A stretch of 64,000 nt of DNA, taken from contig NZ_JAWJZH010000001.1 of assembly GCF_033063295.1 (NCBI RefSeq), positions 1,178,001-1,242,000 of the forward strand. Reading direction: 5' to 3'. This stretch comes from Nitrosomonas sp. Is35. Its GTDB lineage: Bacteria; Pseudomonadota; Gammaproteobacteria; Burkholderiales; Nitrosomonadaceae. A program made the position numbers and the translations under genes. The notes beneath the pieces were generated by a model that was not told the origin of the DNA, ran no database searches, and saw nothing but the letters and a program-made list of their open reading frames with translations. The stretch's first letter is position 1; each line of letters begins with the position of its first letter. This document shows, in pieces, positions 50,796-60,070 of the stretch.

Positions 50796-51871
50796 ACAAG
50801 AACATCACGGACAGGCTCACTCGCTTGAGTGTGCGATTGGAGGAATTAAATCATTTGCTCAGCAGCGAATCCGCCACCGCCGACCTGGACAGTTACCGCA
50901 AATTGACGCGTGAACATTCAGACATCGTCCCCATCGTAGAACTCTACCGCGCCTACCAGCAAAGCGAACGCGACATCCAAACCGCGCGGGAAATGCATGC
51001 CGACCTTGAAATGCGCGCTTTTGCCGAGGTGGAAATACAGACGGGAAAGGAAAAACTGACGAAACTGGAATCGGAAATACAAAAACAGCTGCTGCCGAAA
51101 GATCCCAACGACGAACGCAATATTTTCCTGGAAATCCGCGCCGGAACCGGCGGCGATGAATCCGCACTGTTTGCCGGAAACTTGTTTCGCATGTATTCGC
51201 GCTTTGCGGAAAGGCGCGGTTGGCAAGTTGAGATCATTTCGCAAAGCCTGTCGGACATTGGCGGCTATAAGGAAATTATCGCCAAGATCATCGGCCAAGG
51301 CGCTTATTCGCGCCTTAAATTTGAATCCGGCGGTCATCGCGTGCAACGGGTGCCCGTGACTGAAACGCAAGGGCGCGTGCATACTTCCACCTGTACCGTG
51401 GCGGTTATGCCCGAAGCGGATGAAGTCAGCGAAGTGGTGTTGAATCCTTCCGAGTTGCGCATCGATACATTCCGCGCTTCCGGCGCGGGCGGTCAGCATA
51501 TCAATAAAACCGACTCAGCCGTGCGCGTTACGCACTTGCCAACCGGTATCGTGGTGGAATGCCAGGATGGACGCTCGCAACACAAAAACAAAGCGCAAGC
51601 CCTAAGCGTGCTGGCAGCGCGTATCCATGCCAAACAAATGCGCGAACAGCATGCGGAACAAGCCGCCACACGGAAATCATTGGTAGGCAGCGGCGAACGC
51701 TCGGAACGGATCCGCACATACAATTTCCCCCAGGGACGCATAACCGATCATCGCATCAATTTGACGCTCTATAAAATGGATCAGATTATGGATGGCGATA
51801 TCGATGAACTGTGTTCGGCGTTAATGGCGGAGCACCAGGCAGAACTCTTAGCCGCTTCCGTGCAAGAATAA
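50792..51871 (+). CDS. prfA: Peptide chain release factor 1
   Basis: 359 residues. Ends translation at UAA and UAG. GGQ motif in [19 protein letters not shown] with the Gln that PrmC methylates, codon-recognition PxT region ([17 protein letters not shown]), and [20 protein letters not shown]. Overlaps hemA; prmC starts 36 bp downstream. Confidence 0.98.
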   Translation: MNKNITDRLTRLSVRLEELNHLLSSESATADLDSYRKLTREHSDIVPIVELYRAYQQSERDIQTAREMHADLEMRAFAEVEIQTGKEKLTKLESEIQKQLLPKDPNDERNIFLEIRAGTGGDESALFAGNLFRMYSRFAERRGWQVEIISQSLSDIGGYKEIIAKIIGQGAYSRLKFESGGHRVQRVPVTETQGRVHTSTCTVAVMPEADEVSEVVLNPSELRIDTFRASGAGGQHINKTDSAVRVTHLPTGIVVECQDGRSQHKNKAQALSVLAARIHAKQMREQHAEQAATRKSLVGSGERSERIRTYNFPQGRITDHRINLTLYKMDQIMDGDIDELCSALMAEHQAELLAASVQE

Positions 51872-51906
51872 TCAGCCGCGCGGTTGATTTTCCTGATTGC
51901 ATCACT

Positions 51907-52743
51907 ATGCAACCCATCACCATTTCCCAAGCGTTAGCAACAGCTGGCCGCGATATCGACCGGATCGACGCGCGTTTGTTGTTGCAGCATGTGCTCGATG
52001 CCGATCATGCATTCTTGCTGACTTATCCGGATCAGATACTGACTGCGCAGCAATGGGATGAATTCTCAAACTTGATTCAACGGCGGATGGAAGGCGTGCC
52101 GGTCGCGTATTTGACCGGGGAGCGGGATTTTTACGATTTGACACTCAAAGTCAACGCAGCGGTTCTGATTCCGCGCCCGGAAACGGAATTATTGGTCGAA
52201 CTGGCATTGCAGTTAATCCCGCTTGATCAATCCTGCCGGATCCTCGATTTGGGTACGGGCAGCGGTGCAATCGCGCTGACCATTGCCAAACACCGTCCGC
52301 GCGCTCAAGTCACCGCAGTTGATTTGTCTCCGGCTGCGATTGCCGTTTGCCAATCGAACGCGCAGAATCTGCACATTCAAAATCTGCAACTCGTCACCGG
52401 CAGCTGGTTTGATGAACTTTCCGGGGAAAGATTTGATCTCATCGTATCCAATCCGCCTTATGTGGCGGACAACGACCCGCATTTGCAACAAGGCGATCTG
52501 CGTTTTGAACCGGCAATGGCGCTATCCGCCGGTGATCACGGGTTGTCGTGCATTAGCCATATCATCGATAAAGCACCGGATCATCTTATGAATAACGGAT
52601 GGTTGTTGCTGGAACATGGCTACGATCAAGCGTCTGCGTGCCGGCAATTGTTGCAGGAGAAGGATTTTAGTAATATTTGTTCCCACCCGGACTTGGCTGG
52701 CATAATGCGGGTAAGCGGCGGTCAATTGAATTTTTTGATGTAA
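51907..52743 (+). CDS. prmC: Peptide chain release factor N5-glutamine methyltransferase
   Basis: 278 residues from the ATG at 51907; an overlapping frame from 51811 would start inside prfA. Methylates the GGQ Gln of release factors. N-terminal helical domain (DIDRIDARLLLQHVLD), PVAYLTGERDFYDLTLKV, SAM site ILDLGTGSGAIALTIAKHRP and the NPPY motif in LIVSNPPYVADNDPH. Confidence 0.96.
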   Translation: MQPITISQALATAGRDIDRIDARLLLQHVLDADHAFLLTYPDQILTAQQWDEFSNLIQRRMEGVPVAYLTGERDFYDLTLKVNAAVLIPRPETELLVELALQLIPLDQSCRILDLGTGSGAIALTIAKHRPRAQVTAVDLSPAAIAVCQSNAQNLHIQNLQLVTGSWFDELSGERFDLIVSNPPYVADNDPHLQQGDLRFEPAMALSAGDHGLSCISHIIDKAPDHLMNNGWLLLEHGYDQASACRQLLQEKDFSNICSHPDLAGIMRVSGGQLNFLM

Positions 52744-52835
52744 GCTATAAGCAGGGCGCTCGTGTAGTAATTTAGAATGCGGTTTTTTGTTTCTGTATAA
52801 AACTTTTGGAATGATCTTTTGGAGAAATTAACACT

Positions 52836-53144
52836 ATGAATGTTGAAGATTTAATTGAACAACAAGTGACCACACACCCGGTTGTACTCTATATGAAAGG
52901 CACCCCGGACCAGCCGCAATGTGGTTTCTCAGCGAATGCTGTGAATATTCTGAAGGCTTGTGGTGTTGATAATATTTACGCTGTCGATGTACTGGCAGAT
53001 CCGGAAATCAGGCAGGGTATCAAGGATTATTCAAACTGGCCTACCATTCCACAGTTGTACGTGAACGGCGAGTTTATCGGCGGCTCGGATATCGTCACCG
53101 AAATGTACCAAAGCGGTGAACTACAGAAACTGTTTGAAAATTGA
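52836..53144 (+). CDS. grxD: Monothiol glutaredoxin (Grx4/GrxD type)
   Basis: 102 residues. Monothiol site PQCGFSANAV with a single Cys, VVLYMKGTPDQ before it, WPTIPQLYVNGEFIGGSDIV with the cis-Pro and glutathione-binding GG. Binds a 2Fe-2S cluster with glutathione and delivers it. AAATTAACACT precedes the ATG with GGAG a little further. Follows the prmC gene by 92 bp. Confidence 0.97.
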   Translation: MNVEDLIEQQVTTHPVVLYMKGTPDQPQCGFSANAVNILKACGVDNIYAVDVLADPEIRQGIKDYSNWPTIPQLYVNGEFIGGSDIVTEMYQSGELQKLFEN

Positions 53145-53219
53145 TAGTGGTTTAATCGATTCATTACGATTCAGTTTATTCGCACCGATGAATAAATTGA
53201 ATCGTAATCGTAAATCCAC

Positions 53220-53639
53220 TCAATTCACCGCAACCGCAATCACCCAATAGCGGGCGAACTTTCCCACAGCAATAAATAGCAAAGCCCACAAACAATTAGC
53301 GCGCAACCACCCTGCGGCCACACACAACAAATCGCCAATCAACGGCGCCCACGATAGCAGCAGAATGGGCGTGCCATGCCGACGTACCCATTCCAACCCC
53401 CGTGCACTGCCTCCCGCTTTCTTCAGCACGGCTTTTTCATCCGGCAATAACCGTCCAATCAAATATGAACTCATCCCGCCCAACGTATTGCCAATCGTCG
53501 CCAAAATCAGCGCCTGCCAGTGCAAATCGGGATACGCCAGCAAAACCCCCACGAGTACAGCCTCCGATCCACCGGGAAGTAGGGTGGCAGCTAAAAAACT
53601 GCTGGTGAATAGCGCAATTAGGCTTGATTGTTCGTCCAT
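53220..53639 (-). CDS. YqaA-like DedA/SNARE-associated family membrane protein
   Basis: 139 residues. Four hydrophobic segments: ALFTSSFLAATLLPGGSEAVL, ALILATIGNTLGGMSSYLIG, RHGTPILLLSWAPLIGDLLC and ALLFIAVGKFARYWVIAVAV. GNTLGGMSSYLIGR and SWAPLIGDLLCVAAG are hallmarks of the short YqaA branch of the DedA/VTT superfamily. The role is unknown; related proteins move lipids or ions. Confidence 0.88.
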   Translation of the reverse strand: MDEQSSLIALFTSSFLAATLLPGGSEAVLVGVLLAYPDLHWQALILATIGNTLGGMSSYLIGRLLPDEKAVLKKAGGSARGLEWVRRHGTPILLLSWAPLIGDLLCVAAGWLRANCLWALLFIAVGKFARYWVIAVAVN

Positions 53640-53779
53640 GTGAATTGATTTAGTTTAAAGATGAAAAATTTAACTTTGCGCAACGCATAATTTTATCTTA
53701 GCTTGCCGGTGAGGAGGTAATTGCTTCAGTGCCGGGTTTTCGGGTAGACAATCCGGCGTAATCCGGTATATATTCCGGT

Positions 53780-54829
53780 ATGATGAAGACCGATTCACTT
53801 CAGATCACGCCGGAGCTGCTTGCTCTGGTTGCCGAGATTGACGAATTCAAAGGCGCCTGGCGTGCGCTTGGTACTCTTGCGCCGGAGCGCCTGAAAGCGT
53901 TACGACACATTGCCACCATCGAGAGTATCGGCTCTTCCACTCGTATTGAGGGCAGCAAGCTGACCGACCGCGAGGTGGAGCGCCTGCTGGCCAACCTCGA
54001 AATAAAACGCTTCACCAGCCGCGACGAGCAGGAAGTTGCCGGTTATGCCGAGGTGATGGAAACCATTTTCCAATCTTGGGCTGACATTCCCTTCACAGAA
54101 AATCACATCAAGCAGCTTCATCGCGACCTGTTGCGCTACAGCGACAAGGACGAACGGCATCGCGGTGAATACAAGACGTTGCGCAATGATGTGGGAGCCT
54201 TTGACGCAGACGGGAAAATGATTGGCATCGTGTTCGAGACGGCTTCACCATTCGATACGCCGCGCCGGATGCAGGAACTGATGGAGTGGTTAAAAGATAC
54301 CCGTGAGCTGGCGCGCCTTCATCCGCTACTGATAACCGGCATCTTCATCGTCACCTTTCTGGAAATTCATCCTTTTCAGGACGGCAACGGCCGTCTAAGC
54401 CGTATCCTCACCACGCTGCTGCTGTTACAGACCGGCTATGCCTATGTGCCGTATTCGTCACTGGAAAGTGTGATTGAGAACAGCAAAGAAGGCTACTATC
54501 TGGCTTTACGCCAGACTCAAGGCACCATCCGTACCGAGGCTCCGGATTGGCAGCCTTGGCTGTTGTTTTTTCTGCGTGCTTTGCAGCAGCAAAAACGCCG
54601 CCTGGCCGTAAAAGTGGAGCGCGAGAAGAACGCACTCGCCATTCTGCCGGAGCTGGCGGTCAAAATTCTCGACTACGTGCGCGACCATGGCCGCGTTACC
54701 ACCCGCGACATGGTGCGCGAAACCGGTACAAGTCCGAACACACTCAAAGCAACTTTCACATCACTGGTTGAAAAAGGTCTTTTGGTGCGCCATGGTGGTG
54801 GGCGATCAACCTGGTATAGTCTGCCATAA
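53780..54829 (+). CDS. Fic family protein with N-terminal inhibitory helix and C-terminal winged helix
   Basis: 349 residues. The Fic core is HPFQDGNGRLSRILTTLLLLQ (HPFxxGNGR, catalytic His at about 196), so AMPylation or a related transfer is expected. The N-terminal inhibitory motif STRIEG (S-x-x-x-E-G, within about residues 54-60) is present, the class II type in which the inhibitory Glu blocks ATP. The C-terminal 60 residues form a winged helix (GRVTTRDMVRETGTSPNTLK), suggesting DNA binding or autoregulation. No separate antitoxin gene is near. The ATG at 53780 gives M-M-K start; a second Met follows. Confidence 0.92.
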   Translation: MMKTDSLQITPELLALVAEIDEFKGAWRALGTLAPERLKALRHIATIESIGSSTRIEGSKLTDREVERLLANLEIKRFTSRDEQEVAGYAEVMETIFQSWADIPFTENHIKQLHRDLLRYSDKDERHRGEYKTLRNDVGAFDADGKMIGIVFETASPFDTPRRMQELMEWLKDTRELARLHPLLITGIFIVTFLEIHPFQDGNGRLSRILTTLLLLQTGYAYVPYSSLESVIENSKEGYYLALRQTQGTIRTEAPDWQPWLLFFLRALQQQKRRLAVKVEREKNALAILPELAVKILDYVRDHGRVTTRDMVRETGTSPNTLKATFTSLVEKGLLVRHGGGRSTWYSLP

Positions 54830-54878
54830 GAGCCAACCATCCATTTTTTGGAAGGAAAAGAACGGCTGAGTGAGATGT

Positions 54879-55439
54879 TTAAAAATCAATGTTTCTGAAA
54901 TTACCTTTAGTGAAACTACCATTTAAAAAAAAGTATGGTTGAAATGTTGAAACTAATGAAGCGCTTGGGTCTATACTGTTATAGATCAATTTGACTTCAA
55001 TAGGTATTCCTTGAATCGCTCTAAATGAGAAGTCGCCGGAGAATATCTGGTCGAACGCGGTAGCAGATGATGCGATATATTCTTTACTAAGATTATCGAA
55101 AAGTTTACTAAGTCTTGGAAAAACATCAATACTTGCATCGTTATTAAGACTTACGACCTTCATCAAACAAGTCAGTTGATTATGTCCCGAGCGTGCGCAG
55201 CCGTGAAAATCGGCTTTGACTCCGCCACCGGACATTGTTTCCAGCGCCGTGGGTGAAAAGGAGGTATCTTTCGGTGTCGCATCCAGTATTGATAAAGTGC
55301 CGGTTCCTAAATTGAGTTGCAAGGTCACGCTCTCATAATTCGTTGTGCCATCGACTGAAACATCCGGTATTACCAAGATACCGTTGCTGCTGGTGAAATT
55401 AGAGGTGGCTAATGAAATTTTCCGCGATACATTGGGCAT
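54879..55439 (-). CDS. Hypothetical protein, probably a truncated secreted protein
   Basis: 186 residues from the ATG at 55437-55439 (MPNVSRKISLATSNF); longer frames overlap metR and are not used. It lacks a signal peptide yet the chain looks extracellular: SNGILVIPDVSVDGTTNYES, VTLQLNLGTGTLSILDATP, then a domain with FHGCARSGHNQLTCLMKVVS and two Cys, ending PYFFLNGSFTKGNFRNIDF. Similar tail domains occur in secreted proteins of Nitrosomonas relatives, as I remember them. The start 5 bp after the metR stop suggests that the 5' end was lost when the sequence was joined here. Confidence 0.45.
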   Translation of the reverse strand: MPNVSRKISLATSNFTSSNGILVIPDVSVDGTTNYESVTLQLNLGTGTLSILDATPKDTSFSPTALETMSGGGVKADFHGCARSGHNQLTCLMKVVSLNNDASIDVFPRLSKLFDNLSKEYIASSATAFDQIFSGDFSFRAIQGIPIEVKLIYNSIDPSASLVSTFQPYFFLNGSFTKGNFRNIDF

Positions 55440-55444
55440 GGCAC

Positions 55445-56344
55445 TCAGGTGAATGATTTCCCAGTGCATTGCTGCCCCAATGTGATGAAAAAGTGGATAT
55501 ACGGTATGGCCTGATCCGCTTCCCGCAGCGCCAAATACAATTTCTGAAACAGACCTTGCTCGCCGATTTGGATCTTTTTGAGATTCAAATCCTTGTTTTT
55601 GATGTCGGCGAGCCATTCCGGCAGCACGCACACGCCGCGATTGAGCGCAGTCATTTGCAGCATGATTTCGAGCGATTCGATTTGTTTCAATTTGTTGGGT
55701 TCGAGGTGCGCGGGGGTGAGGAAGTGGGTGAGAATGTCGAGCCGTTCCAACGGTACCGGGAAGGTCAGCAGCGTTTCCTTGCTTAAAAGCTCCGGTGTGA
55801 TTAGTGGCAAATCCGCCAGTGGATGATCTGGTGCTGCCAACAGTACCAGTTGATATTCCGCTAGGGTTTCATACGCGATATTGTCTTTTTTAACCAGGTC
55901 GGGGGTGATCAGCACGTCGATGTGATGATTCAGCAAGCCTTCCAAGCCCGAGAATTGAAATTTCTGCACGATGTCGACGTCGATGCCGGGCATTTGCCGC
56001 ATGTATTGGCCGATCATGCCGGTGAGCCATTCGAAGCAGGGGTAGCATTCCACGCCGATGCGCAGAATGCCTTGCCGGCCTTCGCCGTAGGCTTCGAGGG
56101 TTTTTTCGGTTTGTGCAAGCACCGGCAGCACTTGATTGGCGGCTTCCAATAGCAACTTGCCCGCCTGGGTCAAACGCAAGCTGCGGCCTTCGCGTTCCCA
56201 TAGCGCGACGCCCAATTTCTTTTCCAGATAACTGATTTGATGCGAAAGCGCCGGCTGGCTGAGGCAGAGCGCATTGGCGGCTTCAGTTAGGGTGCCGTTG
56301 GTGTGCAGGGCTTGAATAATTTTCAGGTGGCTGTGTTCGATCAT
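55445..56344 (-). CDS. metR: LysR-type regulator MetR
   Basis: 299 residues. N-terminal winged HTH (LKIIQALHTNGTLTEAANAL, SQPALSHQISYLEKKLGVAL) and a LysR effector domain. It is divergent from metE with a 104-bp spacer, the MetR-metE arrangement in which homocysteine-bound MetR activates metE. The last 15 residues (ITLGQQCTGKSFT) look atypical and may reflect the rearrangement downstream. Confidence 0.9.
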   Translation of the reverse strand: MIEHSHLKIIQALHTNGTLTEAANALCLSQPALSHQISYLEKKLGVALWEREGRSLRLTQAGKLLLEAANQVLPVLAQTEKTLEAYGEGRQGILRIGVECYPCFEWLTGMIGQYMRQMPGIDVDIVQKFQFSGLEGLLNHHIDVLITPDLVKKDNIAYETLAEYQLVLLAAPDHPLADLPLITPELLSKETLLTFPVPLERLDILTHFLTPAHLEPNKLKQIESLEIMLQMTALNRGVCVLPEWLADIKNKDLNLKKIQIGEQGLFQKLYLALREADQAIPYIHFFITLGQQCTGKSFT

Positions 56345-56448
56345 CTATGAGGAAACCTTATTGGAGCATTAAAACTTATCATTATTATTCATTACTCATT
56401 GTTCATACAATAGCGCCACGATTATTAATCATAAGTGGTGATTGAACG
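56345..56448. promoter_or_regulatory. Divergent metR/metE control region
   Basis: 104 bp, AT-rich. A run of TTCATTACTCATTGTTCAT (56390 region) could be part of MetR sites, but no perfect TGAA-N5-TTCA operator is visible. No riboswitch-like structure was recognised. Confidence 0.35.
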
Positions 56449-58746
56449 ATGGTAACGACACACAACCTTGGATTCCCGCGCATCGGCAGAAACCGGGAAT
56501 TGAAATTTGCTTTGGAAAAATACTGGCAAGGCGCCATTTCCGAAGCTGCTTTATTGGATAGTGCGCAGGATCTGCAAACGCAGCATTGGCAGAACCAATC
56601 CCAACTCGATTGGATTCCGGCGGGCGATTTTTCATTGTACGATCATGTGCTGGATACGAGTTTCCTGCTGGGGAATATTCCCGCGCGCGTCAGTGCATTG
56701 CCGGGCGGTACACTCGATCATTATTTTCGCGTGGCGAGAGGCCGTTCGGTCAGCGATCATGCGGATTGCGCTTGTGTTCATGCGGGGGAAATGACGAAAT
56801 GGTTCGATACCAACTACCATTACATTGTGCCTGAATTTGCGCGGGATACGCGCTTTTCATTGGATGCCAGCCGCTTGCTGGAACAAATCCGGCAAGCGCA
56901 GCAAATTCATCCGCGCGTCAAACCCGTTATTCTCGGCCCAGTGACGTATTTGTGGCTGGGAAAATCCAAGGATGGCAGCGATAAGCTCGATCTGCTCGAT
57001 GATCTACTCGATGTGTATGCGCATTTGCTGCAGGAACTTAAAAACGCCGGTGTTGAATGGGTGCAGATTGACGAGCCGGTGTTGGTCATGGAGCTCGATC
57101 AGGCATGGAAGCATGCGTTGCGCAAAACGTACTATCAGTTGCAGGCTGCGCCGGTCAAGTTGTTATTAACCACTTACTTCGGGCAGTTGCAAGACAATCT
57201 GCAATTGGCATGCGAATTGCCGGTCGCCGGATTGCATCTGGATGCGGTCGCGGCGCACGATGAAATCGCCAAGGTGATCGATTGGTTGCCCATGCACAAA
57301 ATTCTCTCCTTAGGCGTGATTAATGGCCGCAATATCTGGAAAACCGATTTGATCGCAGCGCTGGATTGGCTGGAACCTGTGCATGCGCGGCTGAATGAAC
57401 GGCTCTGGCTTGCGCCTTCTTGCTCGTTGCTGCATGTGCCGGTCGATCTGGAGAGCGAGCAAAAACTTGACCCGGATATCCGCTTCTGGCTGGCTTTTGC
57501 CGTGCAGAAATTGCACGAGGTGGATGTTCTGGCGCAAGCGTTGAATCATGGCCGGGCAAGCGTGGCTGAAATGCTGCGGGAAAATAGCGCCGCCGTCACC
57601 AGCCGAAAAGTATCCAAGCGCGTGCATCAAGCTGCGGTAAAAGCGCGTGTGCTTGAGATCACGGATGCGATGGGCAGCCGTCAATCGCCGTATCAGCAGC
57701 GGGCAATTGTGCAGCGGAAGAAATTTCAGCTGCCGCTTTTTCCGACTACCACCATTGGGTCGTTTCCACAGACGCAGCAAATCAGGCAGACGCGCCGTGA
57801 TTTTCGTGAAGGCAAACTAGCCGAGCCGAAGTACCGTCAGGCCATGCGAAGCGAAATCGAACTGTGCGTGCGCGAGCAGGAAGCGTTGGGATTGGATGTG
57901 TTGGTGCATGGTGAGCCGGAACGTAACGACATGGTGGAGTATTTCGGCGAGCAACTGGAAGGCTACGCTTTCACGCAGTTCGGCTGGGTGCAATCGTACG
58001 GGTCGCGGTGTGTCAAACCGCCGGTGATTTATGGCGATGTTTCGCATGTCAAGGCGATGACTACGGAATGGATTCAATACGCCCAATCGCTCACCAGCAA
58101 GCCGCTGAAAGGCATGTTGACGGGGCCGGTGACGATGCTGAATTGGTCGTTCGTGCGTGATGATCAGCCGCGTGCGGAGACTTGCTTGCAATTGGCGCTG
58201 GCGATACGCGACGAAGTATTGGCTTTGGAAAAAGCGGGTATTCGCATGATACAAATTGACGAAGCCGCGCTGAGAGAGGGTCTACCGCTGAGAAAATCGC
58301 AGTGGAACAATTACCTCGACTGGGCCATTCGCGCCTTTCGTATCACCGCCAATGGCGTCAGGGATGAAACGCAAATTCATACACACATGTGCTATTCCGA
58401 ATTCAATGACATCATGGAGGCGATTGCGCGTATGGACGCCGATGTCATTACGATCGAGACTTCCCGCTCAGCTATGGAATTGCTCGACGCCTTTGACCGG
58501 TTTCAGTATCCGAACGAGATCGGTCCGGGGGTGTATGATATTCATTCGCCCAACATCCCGTCGGTCGATTCGATCGTCGATTTGATGAAAAAGGCCGCGC
58601 AACGCATTCCTGTCGAGCGCTTGTGGGTGAATCCGGATTGCGGATTAAAAACACGCAATTGGGAAGAAGTAAAACCGGCATTGCGCAATATGATTGCCGC
58701 CAGCCGCTATTTGGCCAATCGATTGAGCATCGCGCAGGCCAGCTAA
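56449..58746 (+). CDS. metE: Cobalamin-independent methionine synthase
   Basis: 765 residues, full length. Transfers a methyl group from methyltetrahydropteroyl-triglutamate to homocysteine. N-terminal half: [21 protein letters not shown]-terminal catalytic barrel: [57 protein letters not shown] with the zinc His and Cys, and [18 protein letters not shown] with the last zinc Cys. Controlled by the divergent MetR. Confidence 0.98.
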   Translation: MVTTHNLGFPRIGRNRELKFALEKYWQGAISEAALLDSAQDLQTQHWQNQSQLDWIPAGDFSLYDHVLDTSFLLGNIPARVSALPGGTLDHYFRVARGRSVSDHADCACVHAGEMTKWFDTNYHYIVPEFARDTRFSLDASRLLEQIRQAQQIHPRVKPVILGPVTYLWLGKSKDGSDKLDLLDDLLDVYAHLLQELKNAGVEWVQIDEPVLVMELDQAWKHALRKTYYQLQAAPVKLLLTTYFGQLQDNLQLACELPVAGLHLDAVAAHDEIAKVIDWLPMHKILSLGVINGRNIWKTDLIAALDWLEPVHARLNERLWLAPSCSLLHVPVDLESEQKLDPDIRFWLAFAVQKLHEVDVLAQALNHGRASVAEMLRENSAAVTSRKVSKRVHQAAVKARVLEITDAMGSRQSPYQQRAIVQRKKFQLPLFPTTTIGSFPQTQQIRQTRRDFREGKLAEPKYRQAMRSEIELCVREQEALGLDVLVHGEPERNDMVEYFGEQLEGYAFTQFGWVQSYGSRCVKPPVIYGDVSHVKAMTTEWIQYAQSLTSKPLKGMLTGPVTMLNWSFVRDDQPRAETCLQLALAIRDEVLALEKAGIRMIQIDEAALREGLPLRKSQWNNYLDWAIRAFRITANGVRDETQIHTHMCYSEFNDIMEAIARMDADVITIETSRSAMELLDAFDRFQYPNEIGPGVYDIHSPNIPSVDSIVDLMKKAAQRIPVERLWVNPDCGLKTRNWEEVKPALRNMIAASRYLANRLSIAQAS

Positions 58747-58816
58747 ATTTGACTTGCCGGTGTTATTTAGCGATGATATGCAGCACTTTATCCATCACGG
58801 TTTATAAGGAGTAATC

Positions 58817-59560
58817 ATGACAACCAATACCCTGCTCAAGCAAAAAATCAGCGCCATTATCAGTGAAAAACATTTGCTCAAACATCCATTCTATATCGCA
58901 TGGACCGAAGGCAAACTGACCAAGGAACAACTGCGTCATTACGCTGAACAATATTTTTACAACGTACTGGCCGAACCGACCTATTTAAGCGCGGTTCACT
59001 TCAATACACCGCACATCCATTCGGAAACCAACAGCGGCGACATCAGCGTGCGTCAGGAAGTATTGCGCAACTTGATCGACGAAGAACACGGTGAAAAAAA
59101 TCACCCAGCGCTATGGAAAAATTTTGCTTTCGCATTGGGCGCGAACGATAAAATCCTGGCCAATACAGCGGCATTGCCTTCGACCGAGAATCTGGTTGAT
59201 ACCTTCCGCGATATTTGCTTGAATCGTCCGTTCTATGCCGGATTGGCTGCATTGCACGCTTTCGAATCGCAAGTACCTGATATTGCTGCGGTGAAAATCG
59301 ATGGTTTGGCTAAATTCTATGGCATGAAAAACCCTGAAGATTACGAATTCTTCTCGGTACACCAAAAGGCCGATATTTATCACTCGCAAGCCGAATGGGC
59401 CATTATCGAACGCTTTGCCGATACCCCGGAAAAACAAGCCGAAGTGCTGGCTGCAACCCAAGAAGCGTGCGATGCGTTGTGGGGCTTCCTGGACGGTATC
59501 CATGAAACCTATTGCAGCAATCTGATTTGCGAAGAAAAACAAGCTGCAACGGTTCACTAA
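58817..59560 (+). CDS. CADD-type p-aminobenzoate synthase (PqqC/TenA-fold)
   Basis: 247 residues. It belongs to the CADD group of haem-oxygenase-like diiron proteins; the Nitrosomonas europaea member NE1434 and Chlamydia CT610 make p-aminobenzoate without PabABC. Metal ligands fit LIDEEHGEKNHPALW (Glu, His), LHAFESQVPDI (Glu) and FFSVHQKADIYHSQAEW (His, Asp, His). The Tyr in KHPFYIAW (Tyr26) lies where the self-sacrificing Tyr27 of CT610 lies; the protein uses its own Tyr as the source of the ring. An AAGGAG site lies 8 bases before the ATG. Monocistronic, ended by a long hairpin. Function in folate supply follows from the family. Confidence 0.85.
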   Translation: MTTNTLLKQKISAIISEKHLLKHPFYIAWTEGKLTKEQLRHYAEQYFYNVLAEPTYLSAVHFNTPHIHSETNSGDISVRQEVLRNLIDEEHGEKNHPALWKNFAFALGANDKILANTAALPSTENLVDTFRDICLNRPFYAGLAALHAFESQVPDIAAVKIDGLAKFYGMKNPEDYEFFSVHQKADIYHSQAEWAIIERFADTPEKQAEVLAATQEACDALWGFLDGIHETYCSNLICEEKQAATVH

Positions 59561-59591
59561 GTTTGTAACAACAAACTTCCGGCTTACTATC

Positions 59592-59634
59592 AGCCCGGAA
59601 CGGATCACACTGTAAGTTGTGTCTGTTCCGGGCT
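59592..59634 (+). terminator. Long hairpin after the CADD gene, probable terminator
   Basis: AGCCCGGAAC (59592-59601) pairs perfectly with GTTCCGGGCT (59625-59634), with an inner ACAC/GTGT pairing. The following TGTTAATGTTG is a weak U tract, so efficiency is unsure. Confidence 0.55.
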
Positions 59635-59706
59635 TGTTAATGTTGAATCCGGTTTTTTCGTGATCGCACGTTATAAAATCTTCTCTGCTTCAAATCGCCT
59701 GAATCC

Positions 59707-60069
59707 ATGTCCACACACGATCGATGCTGTTCGATAGCGCCGTATTTCAAAATTGCCGAAGGTCAAATCGACCAATTCAAACAGCTCTGTGAGCAGTTTG
59801 TTGCCAGAGCAAGCAGCGAGCAAAAGTGCCTCTACTATGGTTTTTGCTTTCATGGTGACGAAGCCTATTGCCGCGAGGGGTACGAAGGCGCGGAGGGATT
59901 GCTGGCGCATTTGGACAATGTGGGTGATCTGCTGCAACGCGCGCTTGAGATCGCTGAGATCGTCCGCTTGGAAATCCACGGACCCGAGGAAGAACTGAAA
60001 AAGCTGTACGAGCCGTTAGCGCAGTACAATCCACAGTATTTTGTGCTGGAATACGGTTTTCGCCGGTAA
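59707..60069 (+). CDS. Hypothetical protein, probable dimeric alpha-beta barrel (monooxygenase-like)
   Basis: 120 residues. The pattern IAPYFKIAEGQIDQFKQLCEQF, a middle strand YYGFCFHGDEAYCREGYEGA and LAHLDNVGDLLQRALEIAEI is that of small ferredoxin-like dimeric barrel proteins (ABM type). No catalytic residue can be assigned. A weak ribosome site; the start ATG at 59707 gives a typical length. Convergent with gshB, whose stop lies 2 bp away. Confidence 0.7.
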   Translation: MSTHDRCCSIAPYFKIAEGQIDQFKQLCEQFVARASSEQKCLYYGFCFHGDEAYCREGYEGAEGLLAHLDNVGDLLQRALEIAEIVRLEIHGPEEELKKLYEPLAQYNPQYFVLEYGFRR

Positions 60070-60070
60070 T

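Noticed and set aside
56345..56448. SAM or B12 riboswitch before metE
   Set aside because: The spacer is only 104 bp and shared with divergent metR; no conserved core was seen.
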